Assembly (NCBI RefSeq): GCF_000731315.1 | Contig: NZ_HG938353.1 | Coordinates: 4,583,963 to 4,647,962 of the forward strand | DNA length: 64,000 nt | Source: Neorhizobium galegae bv. orientalis str. HAMBI 540 | GTDB taxonomy: Bacteria; Pseudomonadota; Alphaproteobacteria; Rhizobiales; Rhizobiaceae | Direction of reading: 5' to 3' | Shown here: positions 44,415 to 53,717 of the stretch, one piece after another | Position numbering within the stretch: the stretch's first letter is position 1 | Layout: every line of letters begins with the position of its first letter | Translations under genes and position numbers: made by a program | Notes under the pieces: generated by a model | The model's input: the letters and a program-made list of their open reading frames with translations, nothing else | Told to the model about the DNA's origin: nothing | Databases searched by the model: none

Positions 44415-44543
44415 GGTGCTCTCCCTGGGTTTGGAGAGAAGTTAGGGCGTGTTCCCGACGAATGCCAGCAAGGCGGAACCGGACGGAAAGAGAAATGGAA
44501 ATTTTGTTCCCGGAAGTGGTCGGGAACGAAAACGCCTTTGCGT

Positions 44544-45014
44544 TCAAAGACCGGTCGAGCCGAAGCCACCGGCACCGCGGGCTGTCGTCGAGGTTTCTGT
44601 AATCTCGGCCACCCGAGCCTGTGTCACCGGCGCGATCACCATCTGCGCGATCCGCATGCCGCGGCTGATGACGAAATCCTCGTCGCCGAGATTGATCAAC
44701 AGTACCTTCACCTCACCGCGATAATCGCTGTCGATCGTGCCGGGCGTGTTGAGGCAGGTGATGCCGTTCTTGAAGGCAAGGCCTGAGCGCGGCCGCACCT
44801 GCGCCTCGAAACCTTCCGGAATTTCGAAAATGAAGCCGGTCGGCACCAGTGCCCTTCTGCCGGTCGCGATCGTCAGCGGCATGTCGTCCTCGACGGCGGC
44901 GCGCAGGTCCATGCCGGCGGCGCCGGCGGTTTCATAGGCCGGCAGATCGAGGCCGGCGCCGTGAGGAAGGCGGACGAGATTGAGCTTCGGCGAGGAGGGG
45001 GCGTGAATGTTCAT
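44544..45014 (-). CDS. dut: Deoxyuridine 5'-triphosphate nucleotidohydrolase
   Basis: A 156-residue trimeric dUTPase making dUMP and keeping uracil out of DNA. All five motifs are visible: [39 protein letters not shown] and the C-terminal [11 protein letters not shown]. The start is ATG at 45014 (or the adjacent ATG at 45017); the frame further right crosses the divergent prfC promoter. Confidence 0.96.
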   Translation of the reverse strand: MNIHAPSSPKLNLVRLPHGAGLDLPAYETAGAAGMDLRAAVEDDMPLTIATGRRALVPTGFIFEIPEGFEAQVRPRSGLAFKNGITCLNTPGTIDSDYRGEVKVLLINLGDEDFVISRGMRIAQMVIAPVTQARVAEITETSTTARGAGGFGSTGL

Positions 45015-45112
45015 CATGTCATTTGTCGACCCACTGTCGCTCCGGTCAAACACGAATTGAAAGTTATCCACGGAGTCGTTAGATACGCGGCAACGTAAAG
45101 GATCTAGAAAAA

Positions 45113-46696
45113 ATGCCCGAAACGATTGCCGAGGCGGTTTCCCGCCGCCGCACATTCGCAATTATTGCCCATCCGGACGCGGGCAAGACGACGCTGACCG
45201 AAAAACTGCTTCTGTTCGGCGGCGCGATCCAGCTCGCCGGTGAAGTGAAGGCGAAGAGGGACCGTATCCAGACCCGGTCCGACTGGATGAAAATTGAGCG
45301 CGAACGCGGCATCTCGGTCGTCACTTCGGTGATGACCTTCGAATATGACGGCAACGTCTTCAACATTCTCGATACGCCCGGCCACGAAGACTTCGCCGAC
45401 GACACCTATCGCACGCTGACGGCGGTGGATGCCGCAGTCATGGTCCTCGACGCCGCAAAAGGCATCGAGCCGCGGACGCTCAAACTGTTCGAAGTCTGCC
45501 GCATGCGCGATATCCCGATCATCACCTTCGTCAACAAGATGGACCGTGAAAGCCGCGATCCGTTCGAGATCCTCGATGAAGTCGAGGAGAAGCTGGCGCT
45601 CGACACCGCTCCAGTCACCTGGCCGATCGGCCGTTCGAAGAGTTTTTGCGGTTCCTATAACCTGGCGGACAATACCGTCCGCGGCTCGGATACGGACGTC
45701 AAGGCGACCCCAGTCAACGGCCCGCAGAGCATTGCTGACCGCCTGCCGGAAAACGAACGCGCCGCCTTCGTCGAGGAGACCGAACTGGCGATCGAGGCCT
45801 GCCGGCCGTTCGATCGCAAGGCTTTCCTCGAAGGCCACATGACGCCGGTCTTCTTCGGTTCGGCTTTGCGGAATTTCGGCGTGCGCGACCTCATCGATGC
45901 GCTCGGCGATTTCGCCCCGCCGCCGCGAGACCAGGTGGCGGACATCCGCACAGTGCACGCGACCGACGACAAGATGACGGCCTTTGTCTTCAAGATCCAG
46001 GCGAACATGGACCCGAACCACCGCGACCGCATCGCGTTTGCGCGCATCTGCTCCGGCAAGCTGGAGCGTGGCATGAAGGCGCGGCTGTCGCGCACCGGCA
46101 AGCAGCTCGGGCTGACGGCGCCGCAGTTCTTCTTCGCGTCCCAGCGCCAGCTGGCCGATACCGCCTATGCTGGCGATGTGGTCGGCATCCCGAACCACGG
46201 CACTTTGCGCATCGGCGATACGCTGACCGAAGGCGAACACCTGGTGTTCCAGGGCGTGCCGAACTTCTCGCCGGAAATCCTCCGCCGCGTGCGGCTGGAG
46301 GATGCCATGAAGGCGAAGAAGCTCAAGGAAGCGCTGCAGCAGATGGCGGAAGAGGGCGTCGTGCAGCTCTTCTCGCCGGAAGACGGCTCGCCGGCCATCG
46401 TCGGCGTCGTCGGCGCGCTGCAGCTCGACGTCTTGAAGGAACGGCTGCAGGGCGAATACGGCCTGCCGGTTTCCTTCGAAATGTCGCGGTTCTCGATCTG
46501 CCGCTGGATCTCCGCCGATCATCAGGCCGATCTCGAAAAATTCCTGACGGTCAAGCGCGGCGATATCGCCCGCGATCTCGATGGCGATCCGGTTTTCCTC
46601 GCGCAGGACAGCTTTTCGCTGCGCTACGAGTCGGAGCGTTTTCCGGCGATCAAGATGGTCGCGATCAAGGAATATCAGGTCGCCAAGGCGGCGTGA
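45113..46696 (+). CDS. prfC: Peptide chain release factor 3
   Basis: A 527-residue GTPase that recycles RF1/RF2 after termination. G1 [13 protein letters not shown], switch [19 protein letters not shown]3 [14 protein letters not shown] and G4 FVNKMDRE are present. The C-terminal RF3 domain has [20 protein letters not shown] and [20 protein letters not shown]. Length is standard. Divergent from dut with 98 bases between. Confidence 0.97.
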   Translation: MPETIAEAVSRRRTFAIIAHPDAGKTTLTEKLLLFGGAIQLAGEVKAKRDRIQTRSDWMKIERERGISVVTSVMTFEYDGNVFNILDTPGHEDFADDTYRTLTAVDAAVMVLDAAKGIEPRTLKLFEVCRMRDIPIITFVNKMDRESRDPFEILDEVEEKLALDTAPVTWPIGRSKSFCGSYNLADNTVRGSDTDVKATPVNGPQSIADRLPENERAAFVEETELAIEACRPFDRKAFLEGHMTPVFFGSALRNFGVRDLIDALGDFAPPPRDQVADIRTVHATDDKMTAFVFKIQANMDPNHRDRIAFARICSGKLERGMKARLSRTGKQLGLTAPQFFFASQRQLADTAYAGDVVGIPNHGTLRIGDTLTEGEHLVFQGVPNFSPEILRRVRLEDAMKAKKLKEALQQMAEEGVVQLFSPEDGSPAIVGVVGALQLDVLKERLQGEYGLPVSFEMSRFSICRWISADHQADLEKFLTVKRGDIARDLDGDPVFLAQDSFSLRYESERFPAIKMVAIKEYQVAKAA

Positions 46697-46702
46697 GACT
46701 GC

Positions 46703-47089
46703 TCACGCCGCGGCAATGACCTCGATCTCCACCAGCCAGTCGTCGCGCAGGGTCTCGACGACGATGGCGGTCGTTGGCACAGGGCGGCCGCCGAGTGCTA
46801 AAAGCCGCGCTTTCTGGTTCGCCTCCACATAGGAGGCATGCCGCAGATAGCTGGTCAGCCGCACGATGTTGTCCGAAGTCATCCGCGCTTCGGCAAGGAT
46901 CCGGCTAAGGTTCGACCAGATCAGGCGGAGTTGGGTTTCCAGGTCAGCGCCCGCCGCTCCATTCCCGTCGAGGCCCATCGTGCCGCTGACGAAAAGAAAA
47001 CGGTCGGGGCGGCACACTTCCATGGCGTGCACATAGTCCGGCGTCGCGGCATAGACGCCATCCTTTGGGTTATGGGCGATCATCTTCAT
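46703..47089 (-). CDS. RidA/YjgF-superfamily protein without Arg105
   Basis: A 128-residue Rid-fold protein: FLFVSGTMGLDGNGAAGADLE, LIWSNLSRILAEARMTSDNI, VRLTSYLRHASYVEANQ. In E. coli RidA the Arg105 of FPARSCVEV is needed for imine deaminase activity; the aligned position here is Thr (PVPTTAIVV). It thus belongs to one of the non-archetypal Rid groups and may have another job. Divergent from the Lrp-family gene across an 81-base gap with a perfect palindrome. Confidence 0.87.
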   Translation of the reverse strand: MKMIAHNPKDGVYAATPDYVHAMEVCRPDRFLFVSGTMGLDGNGAAGADLETQLRLIWSNLSRILAEARMTSDNIVRLTSYLRHASYVEANQKARLLALGGRPVPTTAIVVETLRDDWLVEIEVIAAA

Positions 47090-47129
47090 CTTGCTTCCTC
47101 TGGAATTTCATCTGGCAATGCCCCATTCT

Positions 47130-47148
47130 TGCCGAATACTATTCGGCA
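47130..47148. promoter_or_regulatory. Perfect 19-bp palindrome, candidate Lrp-family operator
   Basis: TGCCGAATACTATTCGGCA has 9-base arms with a single central C. It sits in the gap between the Rid-family gene (41 bases to its start) and the Lrp/AsnC gene (22 bases to its start). Size and position fit a site for the Lrp-family protein, controlling both divergent genes. Confidence 0.65.
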
Positions 47149-47170
47149 TAAAAGCTGAAGAGGCGATGGG

Positions 47171-47698
47171 ATGGAAAATACAGAGGATGTTCGGCCGAAG
47201 CGGCGGGGGCCTGCCCCGCTCGACGCTTTTGACCGAAGGATATTAGCAGCACTCGCTGCCGATGCGGACCGGAGCTACGCGGCGCTGGGGGAAATCGTGG
47301 GCCTGTCACCGCCTGCGGTGCATGAGCGCGTCAAGCGATTGAAGCGTTCGGGCGTGATCCGCGATACGGTGGCGCGGCTGGATGGTACGGCGGTTGGCAA
47401 GCCTCTCATGGCCTTCGTGCATGTGGAGGCCGCGGGCTGGGGCAAGAGCGAGCGGCTCATGCAGATCGCCCGTTTCCCGGAGGTGGAGGAACTGCATTCC
47501 GTTGCCGGCGATGCGAGCGTGATCCTTAAGGTGCGGATGGAAAATCCGCAGGCGCTCGAATTCCTGCTCGGCCAGATCCATTCGCTGGCCGGCGTGCGCG
47601 GCACCCGCAGCTATATCGCACTTTCCACCTATCTCGACCGGCCGGTTCAGGCGGAAGTCACGACGGAATGGCCGAACGTGCCCCTGCCGCCGGAATGA
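47171..47698 (+). CDS. Lrp/AsnC-family transcriptional regulator
   Basis: A 175-residue regulator. Helix-turn-helix LDAFDRRILAALAADADRSY, then LGEIVGLSPPAVHERVKRL and GVIRDTVARLDGTAVGKPL. The C-terminal RAM domain (HSVAGDASVILKVRMENPQ) binds amino acids. Probably controls the divergent Rid-family gene and perhaps the threonine dehydratase, whose stop abuts its own stop (47698/47699, convergent). Confidence 0.92.
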   Translation: MENTEDVRPKRRGPAPLDAFDRRILAALAADADRSYAALGEIVGLSPPAVHERVKRLKRSGVIRDTVARLDGTAVGKPLMAFVHVEAAGWGKSERLMQIARFPEVEELHSVAGDASVILKVRMENPQALEFLLGQIHSLAGVRGTRSYIALSTYLDRPVQAEVTTEWPNVPLPPE

Positions 47699-48643
47699 TC
47701 AGCCGAACTTGACCGCCGTCGTGTTGGAACCGCAGACCAGCACGCAGACGCGTTCATCAGGGCCGGGAACATATTTGCCGGAAAGCAGGGCGGCGAAGGC
47801 TGCGGCACCGCCGGGTTCGGCAACGATACGGGCGCCGGCCCAGAGTGCCTTCTGAGCGGCGAGGATCTCGTCGTCGGTCACCAGCACGGGCGGCTGCACG
47901 TATTTCTGCGCGACGGGGAACATCAGTTCGCCGACCTGCTTTGGCGCAAGCGAATCCGCGGCGATGCCGCCGGTCGGCGCATCCACCGGGTTACCCGCCT
48001 TGAAGGCTTCGTAAAGGGTCGGCGCACCGTCGGATTCCACCGCGACGATCTTCACCCGGCCGCGGAACCAGGAGGCGATGCCGCCGATCAGTCCGCCACC
48101 GCCGACAGCGACCAGCAGCGTCGTCATCTCCGGCAGGTCGTCTTCGATCTCCTTGCCGAGCGTGCCCTGGCCGAGCAGGGTTTCCACCTGGTCATAAGCA
48201 TGGGCGGCGATTGCGCCGCTCGTCGCCACGTAGGTCTGGCTTGCGGCCAATGCATCGTTGTAGCGATCACCGCCGACCACCAGTTCCGCGCCATAGGAGC
48301 GAATGAGGTCGATCTTCGCCTGCGAGGCCACACTCGGCACGAAGATATGCGCGGGCACGCCGAGTCGCATCGCGGCGTAGGCGACGGCCGCCCCATGATT
48401 GCCGCCGGACGCGGCGACGACGCCTGCCGCCGGCACATTGCGCGTCAAAAGGTTGGTGAAGGCGCCGCGCGCCTTGAACGAGCCGGAATGCTGCAGCAGT
48501 TCGAGCTTCAGGTCGATCGGCAGCGGTGTCCCGCCGAAATCCCGCATGTCGACGCGCATCACAGGCGTGCGGCGGATATGCGGACGGATGAGCTTCTCGG
48601 TCTCCGCGATACGTTCGGGCGTGACGGTATGTTCGATCGACAT
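47699..48643 (-). CDS. Threonine/serine dehydratase, PLP-dependent
   Basis: A 314-residue fold type II enzyme. The PLP lysine is in LLQHSGSFKARGAFTNLL, with the ASGGNHGAAVAYAA ring-binding loop, VAVGGGGLIGGIASWF glycine loop and VCGSNTTAVKF at the C-terminus. No ACT regulatory domain, so a catabolic or EutB-like dehydratase rather than biosynthetic IlvA. Its reaction yields enamine/imine intermediates, which gives a logic to the nearby Rid-family gene. Substrate is unproved. Confidence 0.9.
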   Translation of the reverse strand: MSIEHTVTPERIAETEKLIRPHIRRTPVMRVDMRDFGGTPLPIDLKLELLQHSGSFKARGAFTNLLTRNVPAAGVVAASGGNHGAAVAYAAMRLGVPAHIFVPSVASQAKIDLIRSYGAELVVGGDRYNDALAASQTYVATSGAIAAHAYDQVETLLGQGTLGKEIEDDLPEMTTLLVAVGGGGLIGGIASWFRGRVKIVAVESDGAPTLYEAFKAGNPVDAPTGGIAADSLAPKQVGELMFPVAQKYVQPPVLVTDDEILAAQKALWAGARIVAEPGGAAAFAALLSGKYVPGPDERVCVLVCGSNTTAVKFG

Positions 48644-48705
48644 GATGGCCTCTTGGGAATGGAACGGCCATGGGTAGCCGCCAAGTCACCGAAAGGAAAG
48701 TCCCT

Positions 48706-49599
48706 TTAGGCGCCGATCCGTTCGCTGAGAAAGTCGACGACGGCGCGCACGGCCGGAAGCTGCCCGCGTCGATGCGGCATCAGGATCGTCGTGGTGATGC
48801 TGCCGGCGGTCCAATCACGCAACAGGCGGATCAGCCGGCCCTCGGCAAGTGCCCCGCGGCAGACGGAAGTCGGCAGGCAGGTCAGGCCAAGGCCTGTCAT
48901 CGTCGCCTTCATGATCACCATCGGCTCGTCGGCGGAAAGCACGGATCTGGGTGTCACCACGACCGCTTCGCCATCCTCGGAGGCCAGCTTCCAGACCGTA
49001 TCCATCGGGCCGGCAGTGACCGCCCTGTGTCCGGCGAGATCTTCCGGTCGCAAGGGCTCACCATGGATGCGAACATAATCCGGTGAGGCGACGACGAAGA
49101 AAGAGTGCACCGCGAGCTTCTTCTGCAGAAGTGTCGAATCCGGCAGCGGCGCCTGATGGCTGCGTACCGCGATGTCGAAACCCTCCTGAACGATATCGAC
49201 GAACCGGTCGCTGACATGCAGCGAAAGATGCAGCTTGGGATAACGCGTCGAAAGCTCGGCGAGATGATCGGCGAGCACGAATTGCGCGGTCGGCACCGCG
49301 GCCGTCATCCGCACCATGCCGCTCGGTTCGCCGAGATGGGTGCGAACGATGGTTTCCGCCATCTCCGCCTCGATCACTGATGCCTGCGCGTGCCGGAAGA
49401 AATCCCGGCCGAGATCGGTCAGCGAGAAACTGCGGGATGTCCGCTGGATCAGCCGCACGCCGAGCCGGTCCTCGAGTTCCGCCACGCGTTTGCTGACGGT
49501 GGATTTCGGCACGCCGAGCCGGCGGCCTGCCGCGGAAAAGCCGCCATGCTCCACTGCCTGCACGAACAAATAGAGATCGTTGAGGTTGGGCAAAGTCAT
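48706..49599 (-). CDS. LysR-family regulator
   Basis: A 297-residue regulator: MTLPNLNDLYLFVQAVEHGG, helix-turn-helix VPKSTVSKRVAELEDRLG, QRTSRSFSLTDLGRDFF, effector domain with FVDIVQEGFDIAVRSHQ. The ATG at 49599 is used; the same frame stays open far upstream without meaning. Divergent from the GST at 49711, with GTAGAC (49617-49622) and GTCTAC (49642-49647) arms in the gap as a possible binding region. Confidence 0.9.
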   Translation of the reverse strand: MTLPNLNDLYLFVQAVEHGGFSAAGRRLGVPKSTVSKRVAELEDRLGVRLIQRTSRSFSLTDLGRDFFRHAQASVIEAEMAETIVRTHLGEPSGMVRMTAAVPTAQFVLADHLAELSTRYPKLHLSLHVSDRFVDIVQEGFDIAVRSHQAPLPDSTLLQKKLAVHSFFVVASPDYVRIHGEPLRPEDLAGHRAVTAGPMDTVWKLASEDGEAVVVTPRSVLSADEPMVIMKATMTGLGLTCLPTSVCRGALAEGRLIRLLRDWTAGSITTTILMPHRRGQLPAVRAVVDFLSERIGA

Positions 49600-49710
49600 T
49601 CTCAGCTTCCATGCCTGTAGACTTAAAGGCGGAAAACTGGGGTCTACCGCGCCGGCGTCCACAAATTCATATTGCCGGTGCCTCAAAATTTCAATCCAGG
49701 GAGTATGAAA

Positions 49711-50418
49711 ATGACACCGATTCTGTTTTACGGCGTTCCGGAAGGATGTTCCTTCGGCTCGATCGTCGCGCTCGAATGGACCGGCGCGCCCTATCGGCTG
49801 TGCCGCGTCGAAATGCCGGCCGCGGTTTCGAGCGAGGCCTACAAGCCGGTCAATCCGATCGGCGAAACACCGTCGCTGATGTTGCCGGATGGCCGGGTGA
49901 TGAGCGAAAGCATGGCGATCCTCAATCACATCGCCGCGCGCACGGTGGGCAAGGGTTGGGGTTTCGATCCGAAATCGGAAAAATTCGACCGGCTGAACCA
50001 GATGCTGGCTTTCCTCAATACCGCCTTTTTCAATGCCTTCGGTCCGCTCTGGCACACGGTCGAGCACGAACTCGACCCGCTGGCCAAGCAAGCGCTCCGC
50101 GCTTACAGTGTCGCCAAGGTCGAAAAGGCGCATGCGCAGCTCGAAACGCTTCTTGGCGGCCGCGAATGGCTGCTCGGCGACGAGAAGAGTTTTGCGGATG
50201 CCTATTTCGCCGGCATTGCCCGCTGGAACGATTTCCACCAGGTCGTCGATCGGGGGCAGTTTCCGGCGCTCAACGCCCTTTACGAGCGCCTGCAGCAGGA
50301 CTCCGCGGTGCAGTTCGCCTGGGCCATCGAACATCAGGAAGAGGCGCAGACGAGCGGCCAGTTCCTCGGCCATGTGAGTCTCGATGAGGCGCTCGGATCT
50401 TTGAAGCAGGCGGCGTGA
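49711..50418 (+). CDS. Glutathione S-transferase family protein
   Basis: A 235-residue GST: MTPILFYGVPEGCSFGSIVA with an N-terminal Cys-Ser in the glutathione-active region, VNPIGETPSLMLPDGRVMSE (cis-Pro and Ser), and WLLGDEKSFADAYFAGIARW in the helical domain. AGGGAG at 49698-49703 best suits the ATG at 49711 rather than 49705. The divergent LysR is its likely regulator. Resembles beta/nu-type GSTs of rhizobia; substrate unknown. Confidence 0.9.
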   Translation: MTPILFYGVPEGCSFGSIVALEWTGAPYRLCRVEMPAAVSSEAYKPVNPIGETPSLMLPDGRVMSESMAILNHIAARTVGKGWGFDPKSEKFDRLNQMLAFLNTAFFNAFGPLWHTVEHELDPLAKQALRAYSVAKVEKAHAQLETLLGGREWLLGDEKSFADAYFAGIARWNDFHQVVDRGQFPALNALYERLQQDSAVQFAWAIEHQEEAQTSGQFLGHVSLDEALGSLKQAA

Positions 50419-50515
50419 TCCAATAACCATCCGCAGTCATGGCGTCCTTGGCAACGCCATGACCAAAGCACCTGCCCGACGTGATATTGCGGTTGATCTT
50501 CAGAGTTTGAGGAGC

Positions 50516-51892
50516 TTACGCCGCAGTGAGGTCCTTGAGGAAATCGTCGCACCAGCGTGTCACGTCGTATTCGAGGAGATGCTCCATCATCCGGCCCCAG
50601 CGCTCCTTGCGCTCCTCGATCGGCATGTTGATGCCGCGCGCGATCGCGTTTGCCGTGCCTTCGATGTCATAGGGATTGACCAACAGCGCCCCACGCAGTT
50701 CCCGTGCAGCACCCGCGAAGCGCGACAGCACGAGAACGCCCGGATTCTCCGGATCTTGGGCCGCCACATATTCCTTAGCGACCAGGTTCATGCCGTCGCG
50801 TAGCGGCGTGACGAGCCCGATTTTGGCGAGCCGATAAAGGCCTGCCAGAACGGGCCGGCCGATCGAGCGGTTGATATAGCGGATCGGTACCCAGTCGACC
50901 GTGCCGATTGCACCGTTCACGCGGCCTGCCTGCTCGGCCACCATGCGCTGCATCTGCTCGTATTCCGGTACCTCGGAGCGGGATTTCGGAGTGATCTGCA
51001 GATAGGTGACGCGGTTATGATGGGCCGGGTTGGATTTGACGAAGTGTTCGAAGGCGTCGATCCGCTGGGTGATGCCCTTCGAATAATCCAGCCGGTCGAC
51101 GCCGATGATCAGGTCCCGCCCTTCGATGCTCTGCTTGGCCTTGCGCACGATGACGTTGCTCGCTGCCTTCTTCGCATATTCCGCAAACATCGCCGTCTCG
51201 ATGCTGATCGGGTAGTAGCCGCCCTTGAAGGTGCGCCCATAGGAGGTCAGTTTCCCGCCCTCGAGCGCGTCCCCGATGCCTTCTCGCACAAGCCCGCCGA
51301 CGAAATTGGCAAGGTCATGGTCTGTCTGGAACCCGACCAGATCGTAATACGACAGCCCCTTCATGATCTCCTCGTGAACGGGCATGGTGAAGAGCACGTC
51401 GGCCGGCGGCCAGGGAATGTGCAGGAAGAAGCCGATCTTGTTCTTGAGACCCATCTGGCGCAGTTCTGCGGCAAGCGGGATCAGGTGATAGTCGTGCACC
51501 CAGATGACGTCGTCGTCCTCTATGAGCGGCGCCAGTTTATGGGCGATGAAGCGGTTGACGCGGAAGTACCCGGCCATCTCCTTTCGTCCATATTCCGCAA
51601 GATCCATCCGGTAATGACAGATCGGCCAGAGCACCCGGTTGGCAAACCCGTGGTAATATTCCTCGACATCCGTCTTGGTGAGATCGGTGAGCGCATAGGT
51701 GATGTTGCCGTGCTGCTGCATGTCGAGTGGCGCCGGCTCCTTCGCGCCGCTGGATTTGCCGGACCATCCCATCCAGATGCCGCCGTGTTCCTCCAGAGCG
51801 GCCTGCAGCGCAACAGCCAGCCCGCCGGCTGGAGCATCGCCGCTCTTCTGCGGCAGGGAGACACGGTTCGAAACGACGACAAGTCGGCTCAA
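50516..51892 (-). CDS. otsA: Alpha,alpha-trehalose-phosphate synthase (UDP-forming)
   Basis: A 458-residue GT20 enzyme joining UDP-glucose and glucose-6-phosphate. LVVVSNRVSLP, WMGWSGKS, VIWVHDYHLIPLAAELR, FFLHIPWPPADVL, VDRLDYSKGI and PLRDGMNLVAKEYVAAQ are the donor and acceptor site motifs. It is 17 bases downstream of otsB, same transcript. Trehalose protects against osmotic and desiccation stress. Confidence 0.97.
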   Translation of the reverse strand: MSRLVVVSNRVSLPQKSGDAPAGGLAVALQAALEEHGGIWMGWSGKSSGAKEPAPLDMQQHGNITYALTDLTKTDVEEYYHGFANRVLWPICHYRMDLAEYGRKEMAGYFRVNRFIAHKLAPLIEDDDVIWVHDYHLIPLAAELRQMGLKNKIGFFLHIPWPPADVLFTMPVHEEIMKGLSYYDLVGFQTDHDLANFVGGLVREGIGDALEGGKLTSYGRTFKGGYYPISIETAMFAEYAKKAASNVIVRKAKQSIEGRDLIIGVDRLDYSKGITQRIDAFEHFVKSNPAHHNRVTYLQITPKSRSEVPEYEQMQRMVAEQAGRVNGAIGTVDWVPIRYINRSIGRPVLAGLYRLAKIGLVTPLRDGMNLVAKEYVAAQDPENPGVLVLSRFAGAARELRGALLVNPYDIEGTANAIARGINMPIEERKERWGRMMEHLLEYDVTRWCDDFLKDLTAA

Positions 51893-51909
51893 GATATTGT
51901 CCTTTCAGC

Positions 51910-52725
51910 TCACGCGGCGTCGGGCTTGACGCCACTCGCGAGCGCTTTGATTGCCGCGCGCAAGGCAGCGGCCGAGGGGAGGGTGGATTTGGCTTCCGTA
52001 TCACCCGGCGTCTCGGTGATACGGATGGAATGGCCGCCGAGCTCGTTGGCAGTGCGGAACATCGCCTCGTCGGTCACGTCGTCGCCGATCGCGATTGGCT
52101 TGCGGCCCTTGAAGGGCGGTTGATCGAGAAAGGCCTGCAATGCGTGGCCCTTGCTCGCCTGGGCCGGCCTGATCTCCATCACCATCTTACCGTGCTGGAG
52201 CGTGAAGTCGGGTCCTGCCATATCGAGGTAGCGGGGCATGGCCGCCTCGACCGCCTCGCGTTGCTCCAGCGCCTGGCGATAATGGGCTGCGACGGCCGCC
52301 CCCTTGTCCTCCACCAGAACGCCCGGCCACTGACGGGCCTCGCGGACAAGAGCCGCTTTCAGATCTTCGAACGCTGCACCAACCTCCACCCGGCTGATCG
52401 CCCCGGAGGGGTCGCGGCGCTCGGAGCCGTGCAGGCCAGCGATCGGGAATTTATACGGGGTGAAAAGCTGGTCGGCATAGGGAAGAGCCCGGCCTGTGAC
52501 CAGCGCCAGCGCGCCGCCAAGGCTCATGGAAAGACGATGCAGGTTTTCGGGCAGATCCGGCGGTACGACGATCCCGTCCGGGGTCTCGGCAAGCTCGATC
52601 AGCGTGCCGTCGATATCGAGAAACAGCGCCCATCGCTCCGGTTCGAGCATGAGCCTGGCGAGAACGGGATCCCCCGGAAGGGGCGCTTCTGCTGTAGCTG
52701 GGCTCGACTGTTCTTTACGCGACAT
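51910..52725 (-). CDS. otsB: Trehalose-6-phosphate phosphatase
   Basis: A 271-residue HAD phosphatase. Motif I LFLDIDGTLIELAE near residue 35 has the nucleophilic Asp, LVTGRALPYADQLF follows, and KPIAIGDDVTDEAMF supplies the metal aspartates. QHGKMVMEIRPAQASKGHAL is the T6P-family signature. First gene of the leftward otsBA pair. Confidence 0.95.
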   Translation of the reverse strand: MSRKEQSSPATAEAPLPGDPVLARLMLEPERWALFLDIDGTLIELAETPDGIVVPPDLPENLHRLSMSLGGALALVTGRALPYADQLFTPYKFPIAGLHGSERRDPSGAISRVEVGAAFEDLKAALVREARQWPGVLVEDKGAAVAAHYRQALEQREAVEAAMPRYLDMAGPDFTLQHGKMVMEIRPAQASKGHALQAFLDQPPFKGRKPIAIGDDVTDEAMFRTANELGGHSIRITETPGDTEAKSTLPSAAALRAAIKALASGVKPDAA

Positions 52726-52919
52726 GAGCCTCTATCTAGGCCGCCAAACTCCGGCGGCAACCTCGAAAGATCACGCCCTGTCGCAAAAAGTGATACATTC
52801 TTTAGCAAGAAGCTGGCATGTAACCATTGAATTCATGTTTCATTAAGCCTTTGTAGAGACCCTGAAATTCCTGGATTTTCAGGCCGCGGACGGGCGGCAA
52901 CGTCGGAGCAGAAATACTC

Positions 52920-53714
52920 ATGTGTCGTTGGGCAGCCTATCGCGGCGAACCTCTTTATCTCGAAGAACTCGTATCCTCGCCGGCCCATTCCCTGATCGAG
53001 CAGTCTCATTGCGCCACCCGCGCCAAGACCGCGACGAATGGTGATGGTTTCGGCATCGCCTGGTATGGAGACCGGCCGGAACCGGGCCGTTACCGCGACA
53101 TCCTGCCTGCCTGGTCCGACTGTAATCTGAAGAGCCTGGCGCGGCAGATCCGTTCGCCGCTCTTCCTCGCTCATGTACGGGCGGCAACCCACGGCGCGAC
53201 GCGGCGCGACAATTGCCATCCTTTCGTCCAAGGCCACTGGTCGTTCATGCACAACGGCCAGATCTCCGGCTTCGAGCGCATCCGCCGGCATATGGAGGGC
53301 ATGCTCTCGGACGCGCTGTTCGAAGCCCGCAACGGCACGACGGACTCCGAGCTTCTCTTCCTGCTCGCCCTGCAATTCGGCCTGGATACCGATCCGTTCC
53401 AGGCCATGGAAAAGGCGATCGCCACGGTCGAGGACCTGTCTCTGGAAAAATCGGGCGAAGCGTTGGTGCGCTTCACCGCCGCCTATTCCAACGGCCGCGA
53501 ACTCTATGCGGTGCGCTATGCCACCGACCATAAACCGCCGACGCTCTACGCGGCACCGATGGGCGGCAAGACGGGTTATTGCCTTGTTTCCGAGCCGCTG
53601 AACGATGAAGTCGATACCTGGGTAGAAATCCCGGACGGCAGCGCCGTTGTGGTTGGGGCCGATGGCCTGCAGGCCACGCTCTTTCGGCCGAAGGCGCTGT
53701 CGGAAGCGGCTTGA
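52920..53714 (+). CDS. Class II glutamine amidotransferase (YafJ-like)
   Basis: A 264-residue protein starting MCRWAAYRG, so that Cys2 becomes the N-terminal nucleophile after Met removal. NGDGFGIAWYGD, FLAHVRAATHG, NCHPFVQGHWSFMHNGQISG and TDSELLFLLAL are the GATase_6/YafJ motifs. No synthase domain is attached; EgtC/DUG3-like relatives hydrolyse gamma-glutamyl compounds. 206 bases from the divergent otsB, and convergent with coaBC. Confidence 0.92.
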   Translation: MCRWAAYRGEPLYLEELVSSPAHSLIEQSHCATRAKTATNGDGFGIAWYGDRPEPGRYRDILPAWSDCNLKSLARQIRSPLFLAHVRAATHGATRRDNCHPFVQGHWSFMHNGQISGFERIRRHMEGMLSDALFEARNGTTDSELLFLLALQFGLDTDPFQAMEKAIATVEDLSLEKSGEALVRFTAAYSNGRELYAVRYATDHKPPTLYAAPMGGKTGYCLVSEPLNDEVDTWVEIPDGSAVVVGADGLQATLFRPKALSEAA

Positions 53715-53717
53715 TCT

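Noticed and set aside
45064..45072. TTATCCACG, one base from a DnaA box, between dut and prfC
   Set aside because: A single isolated match with no cluster or AT-rich unwinding element; not evidence of an origin.
45104..46522. A 472-codon minus-strand frame opposite prfC
   Set aside because: Low-complexity Arg/Asp/Val-rich translation typical of antisense frames; prfC on the plus strand is unambiguous.
49600..50430. Extension of the LysR gene at 48706 to a 574-residue protein
   Set aside because: The extension runs antisense to the GST gene and shows no domain; the LysR N-terminus begins at 49599.
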